Assembly: GCF_040807025.1 (NCBI RefSeq)
Contig: NC_090982.1
Location: 86,367,463-86,431,462, forward strand
Reading direction: 5' to 3'
DNA from: Struthio camelus
Lineage: Eukaryota; Chordata; Aves; Struthioniformes; Struthionidae
DNA: 64,000 nucleotides
A program made the position numbers and the translations under genes. Each line of letters opens with the position of its first letter. Within the stretch, counting starts at the first letter, position 1. This document shows positions 23,761 to 55,424 of this stretch, piece after piece. The notes below the pieces were generated by a model. The model saw nothing but the letters and a program-made list of their open reading frames with translations, made no database searches and was not told the DNA's origin.

Positions 23761-26700
23761 CCTCCAAATTAATGGAGGTGTAAAATGAGGCTCAGGCCTC
23801 CTGGTGAGGTGGGGCTCCCCGTGGCAGGAGGCTGTGGGGCGCCACGGCCCCCCCCCCCCCGCAGCACGGGCCCCGCGGGCGGCCTGGGCTGGCCTGGCCT
23901 GGCCTGCGGTTGGGGCCTGCTGCCAGTGGAGGGACTCCGGCGCTGCCAGCCGAAGCGGGTGAAAACGGGAAATGATTGTGATTGTTGGCTGTGGATCGGT
24001 GATGGCTGCAGGTGTGTTCCCCACAGGTTTGGCTCAAGGAGAAGCTCGCTGAAGCTTTGAAGAGCAGGAGGCCAGATACTGCCGGGAATTTTGCTTTCTT
24101 CCAGATAATCAGCGCTTGTCTGATTACAAGTTAAAAACAGAAATGAGCCGCAGAAAGAAAGGTCAAAGTCTAAAGGCGATGGTAGAGCTCGTTCCCATCC
24201 CAGTGACGTTTGCAGTGCACTTGCTTTCGGTATCAGTGATGGGATCCTTGCACTACCCAACAAAGCTGTATGATACACAGAAGTTACACGCTGTTGAATA
24301 TATATGTTATATATGATCAAGCCCTGTAGGGCTTGGACAAGTGAAGTCTCTTGAGTTTATTTCAATGTAGACCTATCTTACTAGTAAGTCACTGTTGTGA
24401 CTTACTCTTTGAGATGTTTGGGTGAGGGAAACTTAGCTGCAGAGAACTATGGCTTTTTGCCAGAGTGAAAATCCTAGTATTCAAGTGCTGGAAGGGCTGA
24501 ATTTCTTGGTAGATTATAGTTTTGCCTAATATTTTATGGAGTGTTTAATGGGAAATATTGCCTTAGTCTCAATGCTTACACAAAACCGCTTTTAAGTACA
24601 AAATTTGGAATGCAGATGTGCAGCACCTCATTGGTCGGAAATCAAAAAAAAAAAAGATACTGGGTTCAGAGGACTTGGCAGCCCCCATATTAATGTTTTC
24701 TGTGAAGTCCCTTCACCAACTATGAAAAGACTTACTCCTAAAGAGGATATGGCAGCAGGTTTCAAAATCTTAGATTCTTTGTCTTTTTGTGGAAGTAATT
24801 TTCAAATTGCGTAATAACGCACTGCACTTGGTAGCAGCTTTTACTTAAGTGCCTAGAAGGAATAAAACATTGGTGCTAATGTCAAGAGATATTACAAGAT
24901 TTTTTTGTTGGGGAGTAAGGATCCAGGGCTTAAGAGTTGGCTGCAGAAACATACGATCAACAGTATGTTAGCAGTATGTTACTGCCGTGGTTTTTCTTAA
25001 TGGATTAAGGATGCTTTGTGACTTTGAGCTTATTTTCCATTAACATTAAAGGAAAACACAGATTCTCCTTAACTTGCGTGCCAAAGGGGATCCTGGTCAC
25101 AGTGCTCTTCTCCAGTGGTTCCTCAGTTGGGGAAAGATAGGGTATGTAACACATGGTCCATCTTGGGTTTGCTAGCTTGGATCCTGGAACGACAGTAGGA
25201 CATCGAGTTTTCCTTCCAAAAGTTCCTCCCTTACTATCTCCTCCTAGGTTTGCCTAAACAACATAACTACATAACTTGGAGGGGTTTGCTTCAGTTCCAC
25301 AAGGAACCATCCCAGTTTGTAAATCTGGCTGGCACCGCCAGAGTGCCTTGTCAAATCAGAACAGTCATTATTTTGGGGGATTTGTCCCAGTGAAATAGTA
25401 AAAATCTCTTATAACCATTTATACAAGCCCTATCAACAGCGGACACGGGGGATTTTTAAAGTAGCTACATTCCCATTAGGTAGAAATGAAGCCAAAAAAA
25501 TGTAGTTAAGTCCTATAAGAGGTAGATCCTGAGACAGTCTCACCCTTTCCATATGTCATCTGGAAACTCTCAGTCCAAATCCTTTCTGAAAGTATTAACT
25601 TCTATCAAAGGCACTGAAGCCTTCCTGAACTGAACATGAATTTTGCTTCCTGAAACCTTTCTTTTAGGAAGACCCAAACAACTTCCTAGGAAAAAGCCAC
25701 ATTTTATACTGGGGCATAAACAGCTGAACAAAATCAAAGCTTTAGGTGTGGGTCAAGGTTTCAAACTGCTTTAAACCCGCCCAGGTGCAGACAGCCACGA
25801 AAAGGGATGGCATCACCTCTCTCCTTTCTCTTGCCGGTCAGACAAAGATGCAGCTCACGCAGGTAAACCCTAATGATGGCATTACTCGGCTCCGTGGTCT
25901 TGATCTGCCTTGGATCAGCTGCAGGAATGCTAACGTAGGCATGAGGGAACGGGTGGGAAGGCTTAGCCTGCAATGAGTGGAGGATGGGACAGCACCATGT
26001 GATGATTTAATGCAACTTGGGAAACCGGAGCCTCTTTTTAAAAGCAAAATCTGTGGTGTTGTCTTTAGCCGGCAACTTCTCATGCTAGAAGGGAAAATCC
26101 AGCCAAGGACAGTAGGCTCTTTCTGCTCTTACAGGAAGTATGTGAGGTTGATTGATATCAACTGAGGAATGATTCTCCCCCCCCCCCCCCTTTTTTTTTG
26201 TACAAAGGAAACTTTTCACTTCTAATCCCTCTGGTAGAATAATTAAAGAATTTTGAAGGAACCAAAGTCATCCCCATCCCTCATAAAAGACAAAACGTAC
26301 CCTACACGGCTCTTGATTCCTTTTGTGTGGTACTGCGGTTGGCTGCATGGGCCAGCACTTGAACACATCGGTTCCCTTCCTTCTACAGGATCAAAAGTCC
26401 TTCTTGTCTTGCACATGCTCCGGGCTTCCCAGACTGGGACTCTGAGCAAAGTTCAGAGTTCCTGTTCAATTCTGAATTCCCCTCGGGGTTTCCTTACCCA
26501 TCACACTTCAAACAGTCCCAGGCTCCTTCCGTCATGTTCCCTTTTCATCCTGCATGCTAGTGGCTTCAGGCCATCTTTGAAATATATGTTTAAGGAAATC
26601 CTGACTCCTGTTTCTTGTATCTTTTGGCTACTTTTATTCTTTTTTTTCCGATGGATTTGCTGTCTGACCAGATCCACATGACTGGCTGAACGTTCAGAAT

Positions 26701-29199
26701 GAGTCAGAAGCGGAGAGATGAGAGTCACGTAAACATGTCTCCATTGACATGCATTACATGACTAGTAGAGATCGGAATTTTTACTGACATACAAATTTCA
26801 GGACGAAAGAGGAAGCCTTTCTTTCACTCAGTGCTACAACCAGTACATGCCAGCCAGGACTATATATCCTGACACGGGGCCGTGCAGTCCCAGCCATGGC
26901 AGGAATGTCCGTGATTTCCCCTGACAAACCAGAGTCCCACATCTTAGGCTCCCATCTCTCACCTTTGTGATTAATCCAAACTTTAATTTGTGCTGATAGT
27001 AAGTGGGCAGCCTAAGCGTTCTGAAATATTTAATTACACAGCTGTAAGTAGTGTTGATTATTCTTCAGGATTATCTTTAATAAAGCACTGGTTTCTGTTA
27101 AAACCATGTGTCTCTTTGTGCTTCTCCCCCTGGAATCGCACAGAAACAAAGATTCAGGCTTCTAGCGTCACAACATCATTTGTGGAAAAGTAATTCTTAA
27201 TGTTTAATAACCCTGAGCTTCCTGTGAGGGCTAAGGAGAAGCTGTGAGTGGCAGCCCGGGAGTAGCCGGCTGGCCTTCAAATGTTAGGAGTTGGAAAAAG
27301 ATCTGTGAACTTGCTGACTGAATAAAGGAGCCAGGCAGCGGATGGGACAGATTTGCATTTGGCCAGGGATGGTGGTGTCACTGCACGCCCTGCTCATGCT
27401 CAGTTGTTGTGCTGTAAATGTAGCAACACAGAGGTTGGAGTCCTTCCCTGACTACTTCTGAGAAAGGCCCCATCAGATAAACACTCTTTTTTACTCCTGA
27501 CCAGCACATCTGAAGGGAGTAGGAGAGAGCAGCTGCTCTTCTCTCTCTCCACGCTCACTGGCAAGTAGAAAAGATGTTATTTTCCTTTCTTTCTCTCAAC
27601 CTTGAAAGAGCAAAGAGTAACCGCAAAAAGGGGAACATGATGCACAGGAAGGGTGTATAAGCCCAGCATCAAAAGATTAGCATGAATACATAGAGTATGT
27701 CTCAGGGCCGCTCTGGAAGCGTATTTACACAGTTTGGTGGATCCAGCCATCAAAACTGCAGCTGGTTCTGGCAGACTTCCTGCAGTCTGTCCCCCACCTC
27801 CCTGCCCAAGGGCTGAGCTGCCAACGATCTGCTCAGCAAAGGTCTCCTCCTTCTCCTCCCTGCAGGCTCCAGCTTTGACTGAGAAGACCCTGTCCTCTTG
27901 CCCCGTCTCTGTCTCCGTCCCCAAGTTCCCCATGTCTGCTGTGGAACGACTTGTTCTTCTTCTTATTTTGTCAAAGAATCTCACTGGGTTGCTGAGGTGC
28001 CCTCACACCGCCCGGCCAGGCTGTAGTATTCTCATCTCAGGCCTCTCGAGCTGTGGGGTTTCAGTCATGTGCTTTACGTGTTTTTAGGTGCTTGCCCCTC
28101 ACTGATGGGAAATCAAGACCAAAACGTCTTTGAGCTGCTTTAACTATGTCTCAACTCTTACAGCTACAATGGAATATTACAGAAAAATCGTACAAACCAA
28201 ACAGGCGTCTTTCAGGGATTCATCACCTAGGTCCTACCTCTCTTTCCTTGGTCACCACGTCAGCAAGTGGGTAAGCGGTCAGAATTCCCCTCATGGTCAA
28301 ATGACCACAGCTGAGCGTGAGACACTCTTGAACGCGCTGCAGTAGTAGCTGCTGGATTTGTTTCCGCAGTGTTATCTACAGTATCTGCTCAGTACAGCAC
28401 GGACGTATGAAAGAAATCAAATTCTATATATAGTGAGGTGGTAAAGGTTTAAAATGCAAAATCTCATACCTGAATGCACCGATGAATACAGCTGCTGCGG
28501 GGAGCTGTGTGCTAGCGCTTGACAAAAAGCCGGTATTTGTCCACATGCAGAGTCCTTGGCTTGCTGATTAAACTCAGCGTAGGAATAGCTTCCCTCTTGT
28601 AAAAATGAGAAAATGTGACTAATTGCTGCTGAGAAAACTGCTATTTTTTCACAAGTAGGCCAAGAGTTGAGTCCGTAAAGCCAGCTGGAATAGGTAAGGA
28701 GGAACTGAAAGAATTCTGAGAAACTTCTGCGTTTGACTTTTTCAGTCTTCACTTTTGCTAAATCAGTGGTCTCCATAACATTTCAGTGGTTTTAGCTGAA
28801 GAGCTATCTTTGCTGACTGTAAATTTTCCTTTCCATTATTTGTATACGAATATTTTAGAGATGTAAGGTTTCTAATGATCTTGAGGAATAAAATCATACA
28901 ACACTAAAGATGCTTTTGCATCCGCCTCACCTGCTACTCGCAGGAGACTGATTTTCTGCCCATGCTGCTTCCATTACAACAGAGTGACCATGCACCATGA
29001 GTCACCAAAATGTCAGTCGCAATCAGGGAGCTGACACAATGAAAAGCAGTGGTCAAGGGTTAGATTCAAGCACAGAATGAGGAAAGGACAGGTTACAAGG
29101 AAATTATATAAATTCATGGTTCTCACATGAACTGTCTTTGGTGTGCTTTATCCTAGGATATTTCAAAACTGTTTGCAGCGGTCTCAGGGCTGTTTGCAA
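23761..29199. other. Intergenic DNA between CFAP53 and the tetraspanin (part 1)
   Basis: No MBD-, CXXC- or other recognisable coding exon was seen on either strand. Open frames up to about 140 codons overlap on opposite strands and lack family resemblance. A mixed C/T run lies at about 26,178-26,199. Confidence 0.6.
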
Positions 29200-30530
29200 T
29201 GAGAATTTTGGGGAGATAGAGGACGTGCTAAAAGATTGAAAAGGGGTGAATATAGGTCCCCTTTTTAAAAAATAAAAAAGGAAGGACTTGGAAATTACAA
29301 GACAATTAAATTAACTTCAGTTCCTCAAAAACAACAATAAAAACCATGGAATAAGTAATTGGGAAATCATTCATAAGCAGCTAGAAGAAAATACAGAAAT
29401 GAATAGCAACTACCAAAGATTTGCCAAGGACAAATGGTTTCACTTCAATCTAATTTCCTTCCATGATGGGTAAAAGACCTTGTGGGGAAAGACTCAATAA
29501 AACCTCATATGATAAGGCTTTTAACGCTGTCTCATGTGATCGTCTTCTAAATTTGCTGGGGAACACAGCTAGCTGAAGGTACCTGTGGCAGGGTGTAAAA
29601 CTGGAAGACTGCACTTTACAGCTCTACCTGTAGATGGAAACCAAGCAGGGACAGGGTTATTTATCCCTGCTGCCCGTCAGGAGCAACCCTTGGCCCGGGC
29701 TGGCCCAGGAGAGCCAAGGTGGTTCCCTGTGGTTCACGGTCATCTGGGCTTCTGCATGGGTCTCCATGGGCTGGAGTCGGCAATTCCATTCATAACCTGG
29801 ATGACAGAATGAGGAGTATCTTGGGTAAATCTGGAGGACGCATGAGGATGGGGGCGGGGGGCTGGAACTATATCCAAGGGTAGGAACGGTTTCCCAATGA
29901 GCCTGAGAATTTGGAGGAAAGGTCTGAAAACCAGGATTTAGTGCAGTGAGGCCAAGGGCCCAGTGACACACCCCAGCAGGGATAATCGCCAAGCAGCGGA
30001 CGAGGACCAGCGGGCTGGAAGCGGTTCTGCAGAAACGCGTCTAGAGCAAGAAATGATCACGAGCTGGAAATGAGCCAGCGAAGCTGCGGCGCTGCAGAAG
30101 CAGAGAAGCCTGCCCATGCCGTGGGCTGCAGCACCCACCTCTGGGGGAACATGCTGTCCATTTTCAGGGTTTTCAAGAAAGATGGGGCTCAACAGGAGAG
30201 AATCAGATCTGGAAAAATGGTGTAGCAGGGAAACTTGAGCTAATGAGTAGTTTTGTTGACAGGGGAGAAACCTGAGGGGAGCTTTGGTAGGTATTTTCAG
30301 ATACGTGGGCTGATGTCAGAAGTTGAAGAAGATAAATGAAGATGATGAAGGGGAGAATTATTTCGTCTTTGCATCTTCGATGCCTGGTGGATAAGGCAAA
30401 AAGCAGCGGGGTTAACTCGTAGCAAGGAAAATTCAAGTTGGACACAAGGCAAAACTTCTGAACAATGAAGCAGTCTGAAGGGCTGCCAGAGGGTTGCTGG
30501 AAGGCAGCAAACCTATCATTTTGATATGTC
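29200..30530 (+). mobile_element. Degraded CR1 LINE ORF2 (reverse transcriptase) fossil
   Basis: Across about 1.3 kb, short blocks in changing frames follow the order of CR1 ORF2. A NYKTIKLTSVP block (from 29,293) resembles the NYRPVSLTSV motif near the start of the RT. DKAFNAVSCDRLLNLL (from 29,511) resembles the SKAFDTVSH motif. A stretch near 29,800-29,860 corresponds to the region around the catalytic FADDTKL motif, but is decayed. ATGAGCCAGCG near 30,070 matches the later MSQQC-type block, and 30,420-30,500 resembles the C-terminal segment before the 3' UTR. Stops and frameshifts are frequent, so it is a pseudogene. Its limits are approximate. Confidence 0.65.
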
Positions 30531-31029
30531 TTTATGCCCACGTCCAGAACTTAATTGTCAGACATCGCAGTGAAGTAAAGTTTGTTTCCAGCTCAAAAAA
30601 CATAATCATCTGAGGTACCTTCCAAAATCGGTGACATTTTTGGTGCCAACACTAGAAACGGATCTTACTTTTGATATACTGATAGTTGAAGACACACAGA
30701 ATTTTTAGACTTTTTTCAAAGGAGTTCGGGACACGGAAGGGAGAGGGAGCCAAACTTCCACAGCGCTCTTGCGGCTTTCAGGCTGCCGACGTTGTGCCGA
30801 GCCTCAGCCTGTGAACTACATCACCATACAGTAATTTTCCTACCAGACGTTATGGCTTCTAATCCAAATCGTTGAGTTTATATATGTTGCAAATATTTAA
30901 AAAACAAAAAAAAAAAAAGTGGGGGAGAGGGGAAAGGGTAGGTTTCCTGATTTTTTTTTTTTTCCTGAATCGTTTCCAAACTTAAACTGAACCAAAAAAA
31001 AAAAAAACACCCAACTTATCTAAGGCAAA
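30531..31029. other. Intergenic DNA upstream of the tetraspanin
   Basis: Low-complexity A- and T-runs at about 30,900-31,010 precede the abrupt rise in CpG content. No gene was recognised. Confidence 0.6.
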
Positions 31030-31196
31030 AAACCCCTAAGGCAGCGAGTGAGCAGGCTGGGTCGGTCCCCTCCTGAAGGCGGCTGGGGCGGGCGGGCAGC
31101 AGGGCGGGCTGGGGCGGTCCCGCGGGCGTCGGGGCGGGCCCCACGCGAGACCCAGCGCCTTGCCCACCCCGTCCCACAGCCGGCGCAACCCGCGAC

Positions 31197-50704
<19,508 letters not shown>

Positions 50705-52100
50705 TAAAAGGCAAAGACCTTTTTTTTTTTTTTTTTTGCTTCCTGATGATAAAATAGATTTGTAAAGATGAACGTTAAAGGACAATTTATGACCTTTTTG
50801 TTAAATATTTTATTTTATTTACATGAAACGGAAATCACGTAGTGTATTGGTTTGGAAAAGTTTCTTGTGGGTGTTGTGTGAAATGACACTCAAAATTTAG
50901 TGCTGTGTAGTAACTCACCCTGTTCTTAAGCACTGCAACTTCCTGTAAGGTTATTTTAGGTTTGCCCTTGTGACTTTCTCTACAGAGCAACAGATGCTGT
51001 AGTAAACTCCAGGAAGAAATCTACTTCTGCAGTTTCTTTCTGTACCCTAAAACACGCAGAAAGAAACGTTATTTTTAAATCACTAAACCGACTGAGAAAG
51101 CAGGAGGTATTCACTGACTGCACAAATATCAAATCTTTCTCATGACATGGTTAAACAGCAAAAGAAATTTTTTTAATAGGAGGTCTAAATATTCCTTACA
51201 AGCCCAGGGAGCTACGAGACATTTCTCCTGTATCTGGTGGTGTTTCTTTTGTTCCTCCTTGTTACGGTCATATTGTGTCATTCAGTTTATTGGGGAGGTT
51301 GTTAGTGCAAGACAACCCTTTGGAGCAGCGTTTAAAAACTAAAACAGAAATTTGCGTTGTCTTTTGGAATAGCTAGCAAATGTGAACAACCCCAGGTTAT
51401 GAGCGGGCCTGTATTTTGAGCTTTTGGGCTCGGGGCATCTCTAGTTTGGGGTTTTGTTGTGTTGTCTTTTTTTTTTTTTTGGAAACTAAAAATTGCTTAT
51501 GAAGCAGGGCTTTTGATTCCCCCCCCCCCCTTATACTGATGCTTTTATATTTTGCCTGCACATAGGCACACTTTCTTTCTATTTAATGTAGATGTTGCAA
51601 GAGTTATTCAGACGGATACAGGCTGCAAGGTGGGAGCTGCAGGAATGGCTATGTAGAAAGAGGACTCTGGGAGGGTTAGTGCTGGGTTCCCTGTCTCGGT
51701 GAAGATCTGGCTGCTTTTCACCGTTAAAAATATTAAGGTGACACATTCTTGCACTGGATAGTTGACCCAGCAACTTCAATAACCTATTGTCTGGCAGTGT
51801 CACATGATTCTTTGTTTGCTTTTCTTTTTTTCTTAAAAGATCTGCTTAACGTCATCATTTCTTGGATTGCATCATCTCTTTGAAAATGATCCTTCTTTAT
51901 CACATTTGTATGTTAATCTGTTTCTCAGACCTTTAGGGATTTTTGGTTTTAGGTTTTTTTTTTTTTTAGGACTAAGATGTGGGGAGGGAGGGAGCTTTGA
52001 GCTATTCTTGATTAGAGGATTGTGGAAAAGAAGCAGCGTGTTATTTCTTTAAAAGGATAAGCAGTCCCTCCTGTAGCAAACACATATATAGCTATTTAGA

Positions 52101-52194
52101 AAAAAGGAATTTGGCCTAAGTGTAAGCTGTTTTTCTTTATTTCCCCCTCCCCTTAAAAAGGAATTTGGGGTAAGCGTAAGCTGTTTTTCTTTAT
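52101..52194. repeat. Tandem duplication in the 3' UTR, 54-bp period
   Basis: AAAAAGGAATTTGGCCTAAG (52,101) and AAAAAGGAATTTGGGGTAAG (52,155) each lead into TGTAAGCTGTTTTTCTTTAT or CGTAAGCTGTTTTTCTTTAT. The 40-bp copies differ at three positions and each is followed by a C-rich run. Confidence 0.9.
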
Positions 52195-52341
52195 CCCCCC
52201 CCCCACCCCAAAAAGAGATGGAAAAAGGAATGTTTGGAGGGTGATGATGATACTCTATAGGAGACATACCAGTATGAGTATGTGTACATGTTGAAAGTGT
52301 TTTAATTTTTATTGAGGGTTTTGTCTTCTGTTTAATGCCAA

Positions 52342-52373
52342 AATAAACCAAATTTATTTAACCAATTAATAAA
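52342..52373 (+). terminator. Poly(A) signals of the tetraspanin gene
   Basis: AATAAA occurs at 52,342-52,347 and again at 52,368-52,373. It is followed within 30 bp by a T-run and GGTTGTTGGTGG, a good GU-rich downstream element. Together these mark the likely 3' end of the plus-strand transcript, about 0.6 kb before the SKA1 CpG island. Confidence 0.7.
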
Positions 52374-52390
52374 TGCTGTTTTTTTTTTTT

Positions 52391-52959
52391 TTGGTTGTTG
52401 GTGGTTATATGTTACGGGGTTTTTTTTCTTTTCTTGGGGGTGGGTTTTTTGGATGATGTAAAGTCTTTCCTTGCAGGGAAGGGCAGGCACAGGAGTCGGG
52501 TGGGAGATAACCAGGAGACCGGGAAGAGGAAAGGGTGCCAAGAGCAGCCAGGCTTCAGAGAGGGAAGGGGCGCAGACGGGTGCCAAGAGCCACCTGCTGT
52601 TACGGGGGGAGGCAGTCGTGGTCACGGCCACCCTGATGCCAAAGACCAGAAAAAAAACGAGCGCAAGCAGCCGGCAAGAAACAAGCAGGGCTATTGCAGC
52701 CTTTACTTATGGCATAATTTATCCCTAAGGCATCATCAGGTGGTCGGGAAAACATTGCACGTGAAACCTGCCCCCCCCCCCCCACAAAATTCTGTTTACT
52801 GCTCCTGAAAATAATAAATATGGAAGGGAGGGGGAAAAAAAAAAAGGTTGACGGTCAGAATTTAGCTTAACTTTTCTTCCGTGGCAAATGCAAACCATCG
52901 TGGCCGTCCTGCACCAGAGCGTCGGCAGCTTGTTTAGTTCTTAAAGGTCATATGGATTT
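52391..52959. other. Spacer between tetraspanin 3' end and SKA1 promoter
   Basis: About 570 bp; it contains C- and A-runs near 52,771-52,783 and 52,833-52,845. No gene was recognised. The tetraspanin and SKA1 are arranged head to tail on the plus strand. Confidence 0.6.
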
Positions 52960-53162
52960 ACCGCACTGCCGCGGCGGCACGGAAAGGGCCGGCTGAGGGA
53001 GGGTGAGGGGGAACCGGGTGACGCCGCCGCAGCCGTCCACCCGCCCTCGCCCAGGAGGCGTCGCCGCAGCCGCCCCCCCGCTTCGCCTCAGCGCCGCCTC
53101 ACTCGCCTCAGCGCCGCCCGCTTCCCGCCCACCGCTCGCGCCGCTGCCGCGCCGCGGCCTTC

Positions 53163-53174
53163 TGCGCATGCGCC
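53163..53174. promoter_or_regulatory. NRF-1-type site in the SKA1 promoter
   Basis: TGCGCATGCGCC matches the NRF-1 consensus at every informative position. Confidence 0.6.
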
Positions 53175-53204
53175 GCGCGAGACGGGTTTAACGGCCGGCC
53201 GAGC

Positions 53205-53220
53205 GCGCGGCGGGTTTGAG
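53205..53220 (+). promoter_or_regulatory. CDE/CHR-like cell-cycle element
   Basis: GCGCGG-CGGG-TTTGAG has a GC-rich CDE-like block four bases upstream of a CHR-like hexamer, the spacing used by DREAM/MuvB-regulated mitotic genes. The hexamer differs by one base from the canonical TTTGAA, so this is only suggestive. SKA1 expression peaking in G2/M would fit such control. Confidence 0.35.
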
Positions 53221-53224
53221 CGGG

Positions 53225-53324
53225 GCGGCGGTTGAGAGCGGCGGGGCCGAGGCCGGGCGGGCGAGCGAGTTTCCTTCACCGCCTCTAGCGAGCGAGCGGG
53301 GGGGGGGCCGCGGTCGCTGCCGTG
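53225..53324 (+). other. Probable SKA1 non-coding first exon (3' part)
   Basis: The CpG island contains a strong donor, CTGCCGTG|GTGAGAGC, with the intron starting at 53,325. The first coding exon begins with an acceptor only 14 bp before the ATG, so a non-coding upstream exon is required. The exon's 5' limit is not visible. An alternative donor (GCCAG|GTGAGTC at 53,817) exists further on. Confidence 0.45.
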
Positions 53325-55322
53325 GTGAGAGCGTGGCTGGGGCGGGGGGGGAGGGGGATACTACTTGTGTCGGGTGAGAGTTTAAGCCAAAATTCAGCTG
53401 TAAAAAAAGCTTATTTGATCACATCTAGTAGGTGAAAGGCACTGGTCTGCCCTACTTTTCTGTTAAGCGGGATATCGCCAGTAAGATTGCGGGTGTGATA
53501 GAGGATTTTCAAGAGGAAACGCTTCCTCTGGAAACAAATGTCTTAAAAGTAGTTAGGAGTACCTGCGAAGACTTAACTTTTCAAGAGTAAGTGCCTGGGG
53601 CGGGTTTTGGAATAACAAATGAAGCGTTTTTTGTTTTGGAAGTATTTGGAGAAAGTATTTAATCCTTTCTGCTTTATTGTCATAGAATATACCTTCTGTC
53701 GTCTTTTAGCGGTTAGAAGTACGAGAAAAGGCAAAGAGGACGTAACCTGCCCCCGTAGGGCTCTGAGGGCAGAACTCCGAATCGTTACCGTAGCCGTTTA
53801 CCGCTTAAAAGCCAGGTGAGTCTTGGGCTGATCCTTGAAGGCGGACAACTGGGGTTATTTTGCATTATAAAGAAATGCTCTGCAAGTACAGGGCCCACCA
53901 TAAAAATGCCTCGGCAGCTGCTGCTTTTTTTCCCAAAACTGTGCAAGCTTGAGGTCCTGTGACAGTGCAGGCTGCGTGCCGGTCCATGGGCATGCTAGCT
54001 GTCACTTCTGACCCTGCTGCTACCCTAAATTCCCCCTGTAGTTTTGGGTCACAGGGTCTTATGTGCGATATGCATGGTGTGGCTGAATTCTTCAGGCAAG
54101 CTTTAGACAAACTGGAAAATGAAATTGATGTTTGCAGTTTCAAAGAATGAGAATGAGTTAAAGAACTCCTTTGTTTTACTTGTAATACTAGCAGTGGTCT
54201 GGCATAGAGGCCCAGTTCCATATTTACTTTTTATTTTTCCTTGGTGGAGTAGGGAGATGCTTTGAAGTAATTGCTATGTTATAAATGTGAAGTGTTTGAA
54301 GGATAGCTAACGTTTCTTGGGTTTGGGCACGTTTTTTCTGTAACTCATAAGATGTTTTTGGCAGCATTTGCTTTCTACGTTTTTGCAATATGTAAGTTGC
54401 TTCATTTTTAACTAAGGTATGTGTTTAAAATCTGGATTTTTCTCTCTGGATTTCCCTAAACAATTGGAAGTGTGGAAACATATGCCACATGTTGGAAATG
54501 CAGAAGTGTCACGTGAAAATATGGTAATTAGCTGGTAACTAATTTAGCAAGCTTATACTGGTTCGTAGTATTTTAAAACTAAAAGCAAAATAAAAGCAAA
54601 GCAAAGCTTCATTTTTAGGCATCAGCTAACCACTAGAGGGGGCCTGTACAAGGCCTATATGTATAAGAATTGTTAATAACATTAGCTCCTTTAAGCTCAG
54701 GCTTATAGCACAGTTGGGGAAGATGCATTTCAACATTTCTTTTTCCTCAGTTATTTTCTAACAGCTAAAATATAGTCCCACAAGACTGACCGGCATACAG
54801 TAATACTTTTTGTGCTTCTATCTTTCGTAAGATGTTAGTATGGAAGTACACGTTTCCTTTTCCTTTAGTTACATGTCTTTAAAAGTTTTTAAAATATTGA
54901 TCATTTGATGCAATCTCTGAAAAAGCCTTATAGCAATGATTTATATAAATCATATAGTTCTTCTTTACTACAGTAAATTTCTGACTCCTGCAGTAGTGAG
55001 CCCCTTGATGCAGTAAAGGCTTACCTAGGTTCATGGGGGGGGGGGGTGGTCATTGTACTGATATTCGACTTCATTTATCTACCAGATTTGGACATGTCGC
55101 TTTGCGTAGTCTAGCCTCAATCACTTTGTGTTTCTTGTCCTGTTTTCAATTTGGTAAAGCAAATAGTAGTTACTGCATTTACAGCTTCAGCTAAGTAAAG
55201 TTTTCTGTTTGCTTCTTTGACAGATCAGGGTCCTGTTTGTATGCTTAGTGTTTGCAATGCAGGTCTCTTTTTTTTTTTTTTTTTTTTAAATTATTGCGTT
55301 CTCTTTTATTTTTTCTCGTCAG
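53325..55322 (+). other. SKA1 intron 1 (5' UTR intron)
   Basis: 1998 bp if the 53,324 donor is used. It contains G- and T-runs (about 55,036-55,046 and 55,267-55,288). An open frame at 53,619-53,819 ends at a good donor but resembles no known protein. Confidence 0.5.
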
Positions 55323-55336
55323 GAAAGTAGAGGAAT

Positions 55337-55424
55337 ATGGCTTCTTTAGATCTGCAGGACTTATGCTTGCACATCAACATGAAGATTTCAACTATCAAAA
55401 AGACTCTTCAATTAAGAAACATAG
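55337..55424 (+). CDS. SKA1: SKA1 first coding exon (residues 1-30)
   Basis: Acceptor TCTCGTCAG ends at 55,322 and the ATG is at 55,337. Donor ATAG|GTAACA leaves one base of a Gly codon. It encodes MASLDLQDLCLHINMKISTI and KKTLQLRNI. Confidence 0.94.

Larger units (their letters stand above)
50705..52390 (+). other. Probable 3' UTR of the tetraspanin gene
   Basis: About 1.7 kb from the stop to two AATAAA signals. It contains long T-, C- and A-runs (for example T-run near 51,468-51,480 and C-run near 51,521-51,530) and a tandem duplication at 52,101-52,194. No coding frame was recognised. Confidence 0.6.
52960..53350 (+). promoter_or_regulatory. CpG island promoter of SKA1
   Basis: A compact, extremely GC- and CpG-rich block with sharp edges lies about 2 kb upstream of the SKA1 start codon. 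No TATA box was seen. Confidence 0.8.

Noticed and set aside
23167-24024. 285-codon minus-strand open frame over the CFAP53 CpG island
   Set aside because: It is a GC-composition artefact rich in Ala, Gly, Pro and Arg. The true CFAP53 exon 1 uses another frame in the same place, with family-matching residues and a proper donor.
27577-27984. 135-codon minus-strand open frame upstream of the LINE fossil
   Set aside because: No recognised domain; composition not protein-like across its length. It was considered as a possible gene in the CFAP53-tetraspanin interval and not supported.
53619-53819. Open frame ending at a strong donor (53,817) downstream of the SKA1 CpG island
   Set aside because: No protein resemblance. 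It might be an alternative non-coding 5' exon, but the 53,324 donor inside the island is the simpler choice.
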